From positions 175,676 through 239,675 of the forward strand of contig NZ_MRDL01000036.1 of the NCBI RefSeq assembly GCF_002008365.1: DNA of 64,000 bases, in the 5' to 3' direction. The stretch comes from Rhizobium leguminosarum bv. viciae USDA 2370 (lineage in GTDB: Bacteria > Pseudomonadota > Alphaproteobacteria > Rhizobiales > Rhizobiaceae). Below are positions 36,586 through 44,580 of the stretch, piece by piece. Every line of letters starts with the position of its first letter. Position 1 is the first letter of the stretch. A model generated the notes under the pieces. That model did no database searches, had not been told where the DNA came from, and was given only the letters and a program-made list of their open reading frames with translations. The position numbers and the translations under genes were made by a program.

Positions 36586-37736
36586 CAAGTCCGACCCCGG
36601 CTGGAAAATTCGTCTAGCACGGAACTGTAATAGTCCTCGAGCGTCCCCGTCTGACGACGTAAGTCGAAGCGCTCGGCCACCAGAAGCGGTGCCCGCGCGC
36701 TAAAGGCTGTCCACAGGGTCTGGTCGTTGAGCAGTCTTCCGACCGCGTCCGCCATTCCTGCGACATCCCGCTCCTCCACGAGATAACCAGTTTTCCCCTC
36801 TTCAATCGCTTCGCCGACGCCTCCCGAGCGAAATGCGACGACCGGAGTACCGACGGCTTCCGCCTCGAGATTTGCGAGGCCGAAAGCTTCGGCGTGACCA
36901 TTGTCGAGGGTCACGCTTCCATGGAGATAAAGCTCCGCACTGGCGAGCAGATCTCTTATCTCCGTCTGCGACAGATTTTCATGGATCGTGACGCTTGGCA
37001 AGGAACGACGCGCCAGTGCTTCGATTTCCTCCTTCAAGGGACCCTGGCCGACCATGACGAATTCGACCGGGGTGCCGGCGGCAGCCACACGCGAAAGCGC
37101 ATCGATCATGAAACGATGGCCCTTATAGTCGACGAAGCGGGCAATTGAAACCACGCGCCCTTTTTTTCGGGGACGGGGTTCCATTTTGAAGAGATCGAGA
37201 TCGATGCCGATATGATGGCGATAGACGCGATCGGCTGGAAAGCCGAGTGCCAGCAACCGGTCTCGGATGAAATCGGAAACGGCGATGTTCCAACTGTTCC
37301 ATCTGGCCATCTCACTCCGGCCCTTGGCGAAGAAACGCACCTGATTGAAGCCGCCCGGCTTTTTCGGATCGCCGCCATAGGTGGCGTCAAAGCCGTGAAA
37401 CGTCGTGATCAGCGGCTTGCCGGCGGCCCGGGCCAGCGGGCCGATGACATAGCCGTTCTTTCCAAAATGGGCGTGAACGAGATCGGCTTTGCCGATCGCA
37501 GGAAAGAGGAAGGGAAGGCCGATCTGCGGGATTTTCAGTAGCAGTTCACCGGCCCGCGCAATGGGAGAGCGACGGATGTCATGAACCGGAACAGTGGATT
37601 TTTTTGTATGCGCCGAAGAAATTCGCGAGCCGGCAAGAATTTCAGCTTCGAAAGAACGAAACGCTACCGCCTGGTTGAGAACAAACGCCTGGCTGGCAGG
37701 CAAAAATTTTTCCACATAAATAACGGCTTTTTTCAT
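36585..37736 (-). CDS. GT4-family glycosyltransferase of the EPS operon
   Basis: The 383-aa GT-B enzyme has an N-terminal Rossmann half with VHAHFGKNGYVIGPLA and TTFHGFDATYGG, and a C-terminal glycosyl_transf_1 half with RFVDYKGHRFMIDAL and the E-x7-E motif in EAFGLANLEAEAVGTPVVAF. It is a retaining enzyme, cytoplasmic side. It is coupled to the acyltransferase gene by TGATG. Its acceptor and sugar are unknown; the last sugars of the EPS side chain are candidates because the decoration genes lie next to it. Confidence 0.85.
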   Translation of the reverse strand: MKKAVIYVEKFLPASQAFVLNQAVAFRSFEAEILAGSRISSAHTKKSTVPVHDIRRSPIARAGELLLKIPQIGLPFLFPAIGKADLVHAHFGKNGYVIGPLARAAGKPLITTFHGFDATYGGDPKKPGGFNQVRFFAKGRSEMARWNSWNIAVSDFIRDRLLALGFPADRVYRHHIGIDLDLFKMEPRPRKKGRVVSIARFVDYKGHRFMIDALSRVAAAGTPVEFVMVGQGPLKEEIEALARRSLPSVTIHENLSQTEIRDLLASAELYLHGSVTLDNGHAEAFGLANLEAEAVGTPVVAFRSGGVGEAIEEGKTGYLVEERDVAGMADAVGRLLNDQTLWTAFSARAPLLVAERFDLRRQTGTLEDYYSSVLDEFSSRGRT

Positions 37737-37767
37737 GAATCTGTTCGCGTCTCCGTTGTCTTGTGCA

Positions 37768-38841
37768 TCACATCGCCTCTATTGCCCGCCGGATACCGTC
37801 GATCGCACTTCTTGGCGCATTATTTTCGTCGTAAAGATTAACGCGCTTCGTGCAAGCCGCAGCGGGATCGGCCGCTTTCTCATCGCGCTCGCCGTATTTT
37901 TCCGACATGCCCCATACTGTCACGCCTTTCAAGTCGCCATGTTCGGCCGCCACGGTGATCACGTCACTGAAAATATCGGCGTAGGATGCCGGCGTGAAGG
38001 CTTTGTCGCGGTTCAGGAAGTGGCAGGACGCATCCAGTTCGGTGATGAAAACGCCGACACCCATGTCCTTCAGCGCCGCGCAGAAGCGTCCCATTCCTTC
38101 CGGATCGATCCGGTCGAGGCCGGGGCGGAAATGCGCCTGCAGCCCTACCGCATTGATCGGCGTTTTTTTGGCGACGAGATCCTCGACGATTTTCAGGACG
38201 CGCGCACGCTTCTGTTCGAACACGTCGGATTTTTTCTCCAGATGCGTTTCGTTGAGGACCAGCGTCGCGCCGGGATTAGCTTGGTGCGCCATGTCGAAAC
38301 TCATACGGATATAATCGTCGCCAAGAAGGCGTCGGAAAACACAATCCCGCAGATCCGCTGCATCATACTCCAACGGCTCGTTCACCACATCCCAAGCATC
38401 GATCGAGTTCTTATAGCGAGTGACAACCTGTTTTATATGACGGTTCATGGCCGCCTGAATGGTCTTTGCGTCCGTGATATCAGACACCCAGCCCGGGACG
38501 CGATACCAAATCAGCGTATGGCCATAAACCCTCATGTTGTTTTTACGTGCAAATGCAACCATGCGGTCGGCGCTACCGAAGCTGAAAACACCCGGTCTCT
38601 TTTCCGTCGCATTCCACTTCAGCTCGTTTCGCGGCGTTATTGAATTGACGTTGTCGATGTAAATCTCGGAAGCGATTGGATCGTTGATGTTTTGCAGGTC
38701 GATTGCCGATCCGAATCGGAACGACTTCCTATCGGCGAGGGCGCGCAGCCCTGCAGAGGCAGGCACCTGCGCTAGGGCCTGGCCCGCACGAACATACAAC
38801 AGAGCGAGCGGAACCGAGGCGAGGAAACGTCTTCTATTCAT
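37768..38841 (-). CDS. GH10-family glycanase with Tat signal
   Basis: The 357-aa protein begins with a twin-arginine signal MNRRRFLASVPLALL and continues with a GH10 TIM barrel. The acid/base is E155 in WDVVNEPL, the nucleophile E268 in FITELD; other family marks are NELKWNATE, GHTLIWYRVPGW, VGLQAHF and VTVWGMSEKYGE. GH10 enzymes are usually endo-1,4-beta-xylanases. Here, at the head of an EPS operon, cleavage of the EPS backbone or of plant wall beta-glycan is possible (I recall a similar hydrolase, pssW, in R. leguminosarum). The ATG at 38841 follows GTGAGAG; a GTG four codons earlier is less likely. About 30 bases precede the next gene. Confidence 0.87.
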   Translation of the reverse strand: MNRRRFLASVPLALLYVRAGQALAQVPASAGLRALADRKSFRFGSAIDLQNINDPIASEIYIDNVNSITPRNELKWNATEKRPGVFSFGSADRMVAFARKNNMRVYGHTLIWYRVPGWVSDITDAKTIQAAMNRHIKQVVTRYKNSIDAWDVVNEPLEYDAADLRDCVFRRLLGDDYIRMSFDMAHQANPGATLVLNETHLEKKSDVFEQKRARVLKIVEDLVAKKTPINAVGLQAHFRPGLDRIDPEGMGRFCAALKDMGVGVFITELDASCHFLNRDKAFTPASYADIFSDVITVAAEHGDLKGVTVWGMSEKYGERDEKAADPAAACTKRVNLYDENNAPRSAIDGIRRAIEAM

Positions 38842-39046
38842 TCTATCTCTCACTGTTAGCTTTTTTCATGTCCGCGGTGGAATTTGAAGGGCCAGGCTCG
38901 TCGGCACCGATCCATCACGGGATTCGCGTTCAATTCAGCAGAGTAATGCAACCTCAAATATACTTTCGCCGCAGGGGATATTGTTGGTGTCTGCTAGACT
39001 TTTCAGCATATTCCAAGATATAAACCGCTCGGGGAGGGCGCTCGTG

Positions 39047-39424
39047 ATGGAAGATTGGTCCAGCTATCTCATGAGCTATTTTTATATGGCATTTCAAAAT
39101 GCCGTTTTTTTTATGGCGCCCGTTCGAAACGATCTATCGCTCCTCGATGACCGGCAGTTCGCAGCCCTTGTTCTCGGCATCATCGGCGTCATTTTCCTCC
39201 CGTTCGCAGCGCTCGTCAGAATGTCGCGGCGGCTGCGTCAATCGGAGATCGTCATTCGCTCGCTGAACGAAGACCTTGCGCAAGTCACGCAGGACCTCAA
39301 TGTCGAGCGTGTCTGGCGCCTGGCGGGTGGGGACAGCACCGAACGGCCGAGTGCGGACAGTTTGAAAGAGCTTTACAAGATTCTGGCCAGAGATCACGAC
39401 GATGCAAGTTACATGGCGAGATAA
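39047..39424 (+). CDS. Small membrane protein of unknown function
   Basis: The 125-aa product has one clear membrane helix (about residues 40-58: FAALVLGIIGVIFLPFAALV), followed by a charged, possibly coiled-coil segment (SEIVIRSLNEDLAQVTQDL) and a short tail. It is not a family I recognise. GGGGAGGG precedes the ATG. It is divergent from the GH10 gene and convergent with the next minus-strand gene across a repeat element. Confidence 0.65.
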   Translation: MEDWSSYLMSYFYMAFQNAVFFMAPVRNDLSLLDDRQFAALVLGIIGVIFLPFAALVRMSRRLRQSEIVIRSLNEDLAQVTQDLNVERVWRLAGGDSTERPSADSLKELYKILARDHDDASYMAR

Positions 39425-39474
39425 GTCGGCGCGCGGCGGGAAGCCAGAAATCTAGAAGATGACCGCCTTTTAGT

Positions 39475-39537
39475 GCTCTATCTCTTTGTTTTTGCACAAT
39501 TTCTGTGAAGCCGCTGCGCACCTTTGGAATTGCTCTA
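39475..39537. repeat. Rhizobial intergenic mosaic repeat (inverted copy of 172-230 type)
   Basis: The sequence gctctatctctttgtt... to ...ggaattgctcta is the reverse complement, with modest divergence, of the element near 175-230. Its last three bases form the TAG stop of the minus-strand gene that follows, as happens with lspL. Confidence 0.7.
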
Positions 39538-40425
39538 ATGCCGATGCTCCGGACTTTCTGCCGGGGCCTCGGCATCGGAAGGCTCGGAGACTGATTCCGG
39601 TTGCGCGCTGTTGATGTCGACCGCATGGTCGGGCAATGGCAGCCATATTCTGCCGGAAAAGTAATTTCTCGTTCTTTTCTGCGGTCCTGAAGTCGCGTCC
39701 AGCGAGAGTGTGAAATTGTAATTCCCGGGATTGAGCACCTCGCGGGTGAAGCTGATACTGGCTCCGAAGCCGTCTTCCTTGATATCCCTCAGGTTCTTGA
39801 TGGCGTTCAGGGTCTCGTGAAAATCGAGCCATTGCGGTTGCCGCAGCATGATTTGGAAAATTCGCAGAATGCCGGGATCGAGCTGGCCATTTTGATCGGT
39901 CTCGGGATTGACGATCTTCACGCGCATATTGTTGATCGTGCCGGCGGCGTCGCCGCGAACGATGACGAAGATGGAGTTCGGGAGCTGATCCTTTTCCCGC
40001 TTGCCACTCTGCTCGAAAAAGCATTCGAACGTATCGGCGTTGAAGCTCGTCGCCGCCCAATCGGTGGTTTCGATGCCGGCATTGCGCAGCGCGGCACACA
40101 TTGCGGCGCCGGATATCCGCCATGTCCGTAGAAAAGTCGACGCGGTCTGTGCGGCCGGCGGTTCAATGACATGCAAGGGAAGCGCGAAGGTGGCTGGAGG
40201 CGCCGGACGGGGAAGAGCTTTGGGCGGCGGCGGCCTAACCTCAGGGGGAAATAGATCGAAGCCAAAATAGTGGCTGACCGTCTTTAAGTGTTTCATGTCG
40301 TTGGAAAGCAGCACCGTTCCCATAACCAGCGAGAGGGAAATCGTCAGCAGCAACCAGAAGACAACGGGAATCCGCGGTTTTCTCACCGGCTGTTTCGCAT
40401 ATGCGGACGACGAAGTATCGGGCAA
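39535..40425 (-). CDS. Membrane-anchored hypothetical protein with proline-rich linker
   Basis: The 296-aa product has a short cytoplasmic tail, one helix (about residues 21-41), a proline-rich spacer (PPEVRPPPPKALPRPAPP), and then a folded, probably periplasmic domain of about 170 residues with paired cysteines (AAMCAALRNAG, DTFECFFEQ). I do not recognise the family, but the architecture is that of an envelope protein that spans part of the periplasm. It starts at TTG with GGAGAAG 7 nt upstream. The stop codon lies inside a dispersed repeat, and another repeat block flanks its 5' side. Confidence 0.7.
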   Translation of the reverse strand: MPDTSSSAYAKQPVRKPRIPVVFWLLLTISLSLVMGTVLLSNDMKHLKTVSHYFGFDLFPPEVRPPPPKALPRPAPPATFALPLHVIEPPAAQTASTFLRTWRISGAAMCAALRNAGIETTDWAATSFNADTFECFFEQSGKREKDQLPNSIFVIVRGDAAGTINNMRVKIVNPETDQNGQLDPGILRIFQIMLRQPQWLDFHETLNAIKNLRDIKEDGFGASISFTREVLNPGNYNFTLSLDATSGPQKRTRNYFSGRIWLPLPDHAVDINSAQPESVSEPSDAEAPAESPEHRH

Positions 40426-40467
40426 GCTTGTCTTCTCCGGCGTGCGAGAAGGGTTTCGATCGGGCGG

Positions 40468-40676
40468 TCTAGAGCATTTCCGTTTTTCTCCAAGCCACGG
40501 AACCCTCTATCTTTTTGTTTTTGCGCAATTCCGGACGCAAACCGCCGCGCACTTTTGCTGGAATTGCACCAAAGCATGTCGCGCAAAAGTGTGCAGCGGT
40601 TTTGCGACAACGACATGCGTAAAATCAAAGACCGAAAGCGCGAGGAGCGAATCTAAAAGATCGCGACGCGCTTTAG
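40468..40676. repeat. Composite rhizobial mosaic repeat block
   Basis: About 210 bases made of at least two palindromic units. The first (40468-about 40500) shares tagagcatttccgt with the element at 225-265. The second (about 40562-40676) is the inverted counterpart of 6810-6917. It lies upstream of the membrane-anchored gene. Confidence 0.7.
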
Positions 40677-41162
40677 ATCAACCATATACATTCAGCCGTT
40701 AAATATCTTTGGCTTCGTGTCGGCAATTGGGCACCTTTGTGTGTCATCAGGAAGGGAGCGCTGCAGATTTCGGCGGAGGCGCTTCAACCCTATGTCGATT
40801 GGGAATCTCCAATATAGCTAGGGGCAATCGCGGTGGCAGATGGCGAATGATCTCACCATTCGGTCTATGAATCGATCAGCGTTAGCTCGGCTTCCGCGTG
40901 ATTTCGACGGATTATTCTTGTTACTATTATAATTAAGATAGGATATTCTAGATAATTTCTGAATCATCAATATTATAACTATCGATATATAAGTATATAT
41001 TATACTCTCTGTATATTTTCGCGCAAAAGTTTTTATTTTTATTATAAAACCATAGATTATATTTTGGATATCCTTGGAATCGGACGGGTTTTGGCGATTT
41101 TCATCAAATTTTCGACGTATTCTTCGATAGGGTTTGCCGCGCAATCGCCGAGGGGAAGGGAT
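40677..41162. other. AT-rich intergenic region
   Basis: About 490 bases without a supported gene. From about 40905 to 41075 it is very AT-rich (long runs of A and T), unlike the flanking DNA. This could be a promoter/regulatory zone for the methyltransferase gene or a scar of insertion. I see no coding potential. Confidence 0.5.
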
Positions 41163-41855
41163 ATGTCCGTCGAGCTAGACGCAACCACCTATGTTCACGC
41201 CAAACCGACCACCGCGCATTCCTACATCTTGCCCGCCGTGCTCGATGTGCTGGAGAGCCATTTCGACGGTGCTCTTGAGAACGACGTTTTTGACTTGGGA
41301 TGCGGTACCGGCGGGGCAGCTGCGGCTCTTGCGGGAAAGGGATATTATGTCGTCGGCGTAGATCCTTCCAGCGATGGCATCGCGAAGGCCAATGTCAATT
41401 ATCCCGAACTGCCGCTGAATGTCGGCTCGGCGTATGACAAGCTTTCCAGGGAATATGGCACATTCAATGCCGTCATCAGCCTGGAGGTCGTCGAGCATGT
41501 CTACGATCCGAAGGCTTTCACCTCGACGATGTACGATCTCGTCAAGCCGGGCGGTATCGCCGTGATTTCGACGCCCTATCATGGTTATCTGAAGAACCTT
41601 GCCCTGGCTGCGGTGGGGAAAATGGACGACCATTTCATGCCGTTGACGGATCATGGGCATATCAAGTTCTGGTCGAAAAACACGCTGCGTACGCTGTTGC
41701 TGGATGCCGGCTTCGACAATATTCGTTTTGAATATGTCGGAAGGATTCCCGTTTTCGCCAAGTCGATGATCGCTGTTGCGCAAAAGCCTCTTAGACACGG
41801 CGTCGGAGCTGCACTGATTTCGGACGGCATTCGTCCGCTGCGACGTGCGCGATAA
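41163..41855 (+). CDS. Class I SAM-dependent methyltransferase
   Basis: The 230-aa enzyme has motif I VFDLGCGTGGAAAAL (residues 42-56), the SAM ribose acid in VVGVDPSSDG, an acidic motif around NAVISLEVVEHVYD and motif III LVKPGGIAVISTPY. It resembles UbiG/methyltransferase-11 type O- or C-methyltransferases that act on small molecules or sugars. The ATG at 41163 has GGGAAGGG just upstream. It is about 170 bases before the PraR-like regulator and may be expressed separately; whether it belongs to the YcaO cassette is open. Confidence 0.82.
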   Translation: MSVELDATTYVHAKPTTAHSYILPAVLDVLESHFDGALENDVFDLGCGTGGAAAALAGKGYYVVGVDPSSDGIAKANVNYPELPLNVGSAYDKLSREYGTFNAVISLEVVEHVYDPKAFTSTMYDLVKPGGIAVISTPYHGYLKNLALAAVGKMDDHFMPLTDHGHIKFWSKNTLRTLLLDAGFDNIRFEYVGRIPVFAKSMIAVAQKPLRHGVGAALISDGIRPLRRAR

Positions 41856-42026
41856 AGCACGGCGCGCACCCGCGCCAAATGCCGCCCGTTGCAATAATCC
41901 ACAGGTTGCTTTTACTGTCTGCACTGCTGAAAAAAACCCTTACGAAATATTTACTTTTAGTTGCATTCTTGCTTAAACTCTCCATTATACAGCTGGGCGT
42001 GCTGATAACGCGGGAGACTTATTCAC

Positions 42027-42452
42027 ATGAAGGCTAAATCGCCGAATTCGATCGACGTCTATGTTGGCAATCGCGTGAGAGTTCGGCGGAAGACGCTCGG
42101 GATGACCCAGAACGGCTTGGCCGAACTTCTGGGCATTACCTTCCAGCAGATCCAGAAATACGAAAAAGGAACGAATAGAATAGGGGCCAGCCGTCTTCAG
42201 CGCATATCCGAGATTCTTCGCGTGCCCGTCGGCTTTTTCTTCGAGAACGGCGGCGCCGGGCCGATCGATGGCGAGACGAGTGAATTGAACAGCTTTTTGT
42301 CCTCGAAAGAGGGACTGGCGCTCAACAAGGCATTCATCGCCATCGAGGACCCGAATATCAGGCAAAAGCTGGTGGCGTTGGCCAAAAGCCTGGCAGCCGC
42401 GGGATTGCCTGAAAGCGACATTGAGTTGCACGATTCGGTTATGAACAGCTGA
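42027..42452 (+). CDS. XRE-family regulator, PraR-like
   Basis: The 141-aa protein has a helix-turn-helix at about residues 16-70 (VRVRRKTLGMTQNGLAELLGIT, FQQIQKYEKGTNRIGASRL) followed by a helical C-terminal region. The wording of the HTH is very close to PraR, a rhizobial repressor of attachment and rap genes, but the tail differs, so this is a paralogue. GGGAGACTTATTCAC precedes the ATG. The large regulator starts 9 bases after its stop, so both are probably on one message with the YcaO genes and may control them. Confidence 0.82.
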   Translation: MKAKSPNSIDVYVGNRVRVRRKTLGMTQNGLAELLGITFQQIQKYEKGTNRIGASRLQRISEILRVPVGFFFENGGAGPIDGETSELNSFLSSKEGLALNKAFIAIEDPNIRQKLVALAKSLAAAGLPESDIELHDSVMNS

Positions 42453-42461
42453 GGACGTATC

Positions 42462-44306
42462 GTGCTCCATCTGCAGACATTCGGCGATCTGCGGTTGATC
42501 GAGACGAATGGCGATCCGGTTCGCTATCCGATCAAGGGCCTGTTGATGATGGCCCATCTCTATGCCGGCGCGAGCCATGAACTCAGCCGCTATGAATTGG
42601 CTCAGTTTCTATGGAATGACGTCGAAGCTGATCTGGCGCGGCTCAATCTGCGCAAACTGCTTTCCCGCATCCGCGAGACAGACGGCGGACGCGCCGAAAT
42701 GCCCTTCGATTTCACCGCCACCACGGTTCGTCTCAACACGCAGGTAGTTTCCAGCGATCTGGATATTTTTCGCGCCGGCGGTTCGCCGCTGGAGCGGTTG
42801 AACGCGATCGCCGAACTGACCCAGCGCGGGTTCATCGGAAATATCAAACCAGCGACAAAGTTGATAGATGCGTGGATCAGGGCGCAACGGGACGCGCAGG
42901 CGCTGCAATTGCGGCAGGCATTGCTGGATGCGCTGCCGGATGCGCAAAAGCCCGGCGCGACGCGCACCATTTCCAGCGCCGCCCTGCAGATCCTCGAACG
43001 GGATCCGAAAGACGAGCAGGTCAGAGCCTTACTGCACCGGCTATCTGGCGGTTCGTCCCTCAATGAGAGATTGCCGAACGGCGACGATCATGCCCGGGTA
43101 CAGGTGAAGCGGTCAGAGGCCGGTGAGACACCTGCCGACATCGAACGCATATCGCCGATGCCGCTGATCTTGCCTCGCCTGGTGCTGCTTCCCCCGACGT
43201 CGAAACATGCCGATGCCGGACTTGCGCTTGCCAACGCCCTGATCGAAGACGTCACTATCGAACTCTGCGCGCTCAGAAACATTTCCATCGTCGCGCCACA
43301 TACGGCCGGCCAGATCCGCCGCGACTCCGAGAAGGCTGCCGTGGTCGCCCGTCATTCGATCGCCTATCTTCTGGATACAAAGCTTTCCGAAGAGGGATTA
43401 TTCGCCCAGCTGGTTTATTTTCCCACGGACGAGATTATCTGGGCCAATCGCTTTGCGATGACGCCCCATATATTGCCGCGTCAGAGACGGCTGATCGCGC
43501 AGCAGCTGACCATGTCGGTGGCCCGCGAGCTGGCTGAAAACGAGGAAGAGCGCTTACGTTTCGAGGCCAATCCTGAGGCCTATCACGCCTATCTGGTCGG
43601 CTCGAGCCTGATGAGCAAGTTGACATTGCCGCATATCCGCCGGGCACGGAAGGCGTTCAAGCAGTCATTGTCGCATAAGGCGGATTTTTCTCCGTCATTT
43701 ACCGGGCTGGCGAGGACCTTCACCAGCGAGTGGCTCGTGACGGCGCAGGGAAACAATGAGCTGCTGCATCTGGCGGAACAGAATGCACTTCGGGCCATCG
43801 AGCGGGACCCGGCATCGGCGGCGGGCCATCGCGAGCTTGGCGTCACCAAACTCTATCTCGGCGATGTCGATGCCAGTGTCGCCGCACTTCATCTGGCGGA
43901 AGAACTCAGCCCGCATTTTGCCGATGTCATCTATAGCCATGCCGACACGCTCGTGCATGCATCCCGCCCCGGCGATGCGCTCGCCAAGATCAAAAAGGCG
44001 ATTTCGCTCAATCCGATAGCGCCTGACGCCTATCTCTGGTGTGCTGCGGGAGCGAGTTTTTTCCTGGAACAGTACGAGGAGGCCATCGCCTATGTCGAGG
44101 CGATGAAAGACAAAGCGCCGGCCCATCGCATCGCCGCGGCCAGTTGCGCAATGATCGGCGATCGAAAACGGGCGCTCTTCCATCGGCAACGGGCCGAAAG
44201 CATCAACCCGGTCTTCGACGTCGAGAAGTGGCTCGCCATCGTCCCCTTCAAGGAACATTGGCAAAAAGAGCTATATCGGGAGGGCCTATTGAAGGCCGGT
44301 TTTTAA
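42462..44306 (+). CDS. Winged-helix / TolB-like / TPR regulator of the YcaO-TfuA cassette
   Basis: The 614-aa protein begins with an OmpR/SARP-like winged-helix region (residues 1-105: LHLQTFGDLRLIE, RYELAQFLWNDVEADLARLNLRKLLSRIR). A linker and a TolB-N/adenylate-cyclase-associated region follow (about 225-370: RLVLLPPTSKHADAG..ALANALIEDVTIEL). TPR-like repeats occupy about 375-590 (EQNALRAIERDPASAAGHRELG, DALAKIKKAISLNPIAPDAY). No cyclase or transporter domain is present. The layout is that of a transcription activator with a large sensory tail. It starts at GTG with GAGG 8 nt upstream. It is sandwiched between the XRE regulator and the 70-aa peptide gene, 20 bases from the latter. Confidence 0.8.
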   Translation: MLHLQTFGDLRLIETNGDPVRYPIKGLLMMAHLYAGASHELSRYELAQFLWNDVEADLARLNLRKLLSRIRETDGGRAEMPFDFTATTVRLNTQVVSSDLDIFRAGGSPLERLNAIAELTQRGFIGNIKPATKLIDAWIRAQRDAQALQLRQALLDALPDAQKPGATRTISSAALQILERDPKDEQVRALLHRLSGGSSLNERLPNGDDHARVQVKRSEAGETPADIERISPMPLILPRLVLLPPTSKHADAGLALANALIEDVTIELCALRNISIVAPHTAGQIRRDSEKAAVVARHSIAYLLDTKLSEEGLFAQLVYFPTDEIIWANRFAMTPHILPRQRRLIAQQLTMSVARELAENEEERLRFEANPEAYHAYLVGSSLMSKLTLPHIRRARKAFKQSLSHKADFSPSFTGLARTFTSEWLVTAQGNNELLHLAEQNALRAIERDPASAAGHRELGVTKLYLGDVDASVAALHLAEELSPHFADVIYSHADTLVHASRPGDALAKIKKAISLNPIAPDAYLWCAAGASFFLEQYEEAIAYVEAMKDKAPAHRIAAASCAMIGDRKRALFHRQRAESINPVFDVEKWLAIVPFKEHWQKELYREGLLKAGF

Positions 44307-44326
44307 CAATAACTTAGGGGCATTAC

Positions 44327-44539
44327 ATGGCCAAAGTTGTCATTATAGGTATACCCGGCGAGGCGGGTCTCTGGCTTGCCGATCTCGGTGCGGGTACGGT
44401 CAAGCCTCTCAATCCGACGGGGGATTTGGGGACTGCGAACGACCTGCGCAAAGCCGGCGGCACATTTGTGAAGGGCGTCGACCTCGCCGTCGCCGTTTCG
44501 TCGGCGCAGGTTGCCCTTTCCGGTCACGTCGACGGCTGA
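44327..44539 (+). CDS. 70-aa cysteine-free peptide, candidate substrate of YcaO-TfuA
   Basis: A small open gene with a good ribosome site (AGGGG 7 nt before the ATG) lies between the regulator and the YcaO gene. The product starts MAKVVIIGIPGEAGLWLADL and is rich in Gly, Ala, Val and Leu. It has no cysteine; Ser and Thr sit at T24, T31, T36, T46, S58, S59 and S65, the serines clustered in VSSAQVALS. Its size and position fit an RiPP precursor, with the more hydrophobic first 25 residues as possible leader or recognition region. Lack of Cys argues against thiazole formation and favours backbone thioamidation or Ser/Thr chemistry. It could instead be an accessory or self-protection protein. The YcaO gene begins 41 bases later. 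Confidence 0.75.
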   Translation: MAKVVIIGIPGEAGLWLADLGAGTVKPLNPTGDLGTANDLRKAGGTFVKGVDLAVAVSSAQVALSGHVDG

Positions 44540-44580
44540 GCCGGCTTCTGACGGACTGGTCCGTATATTCCGAGAGGGTT

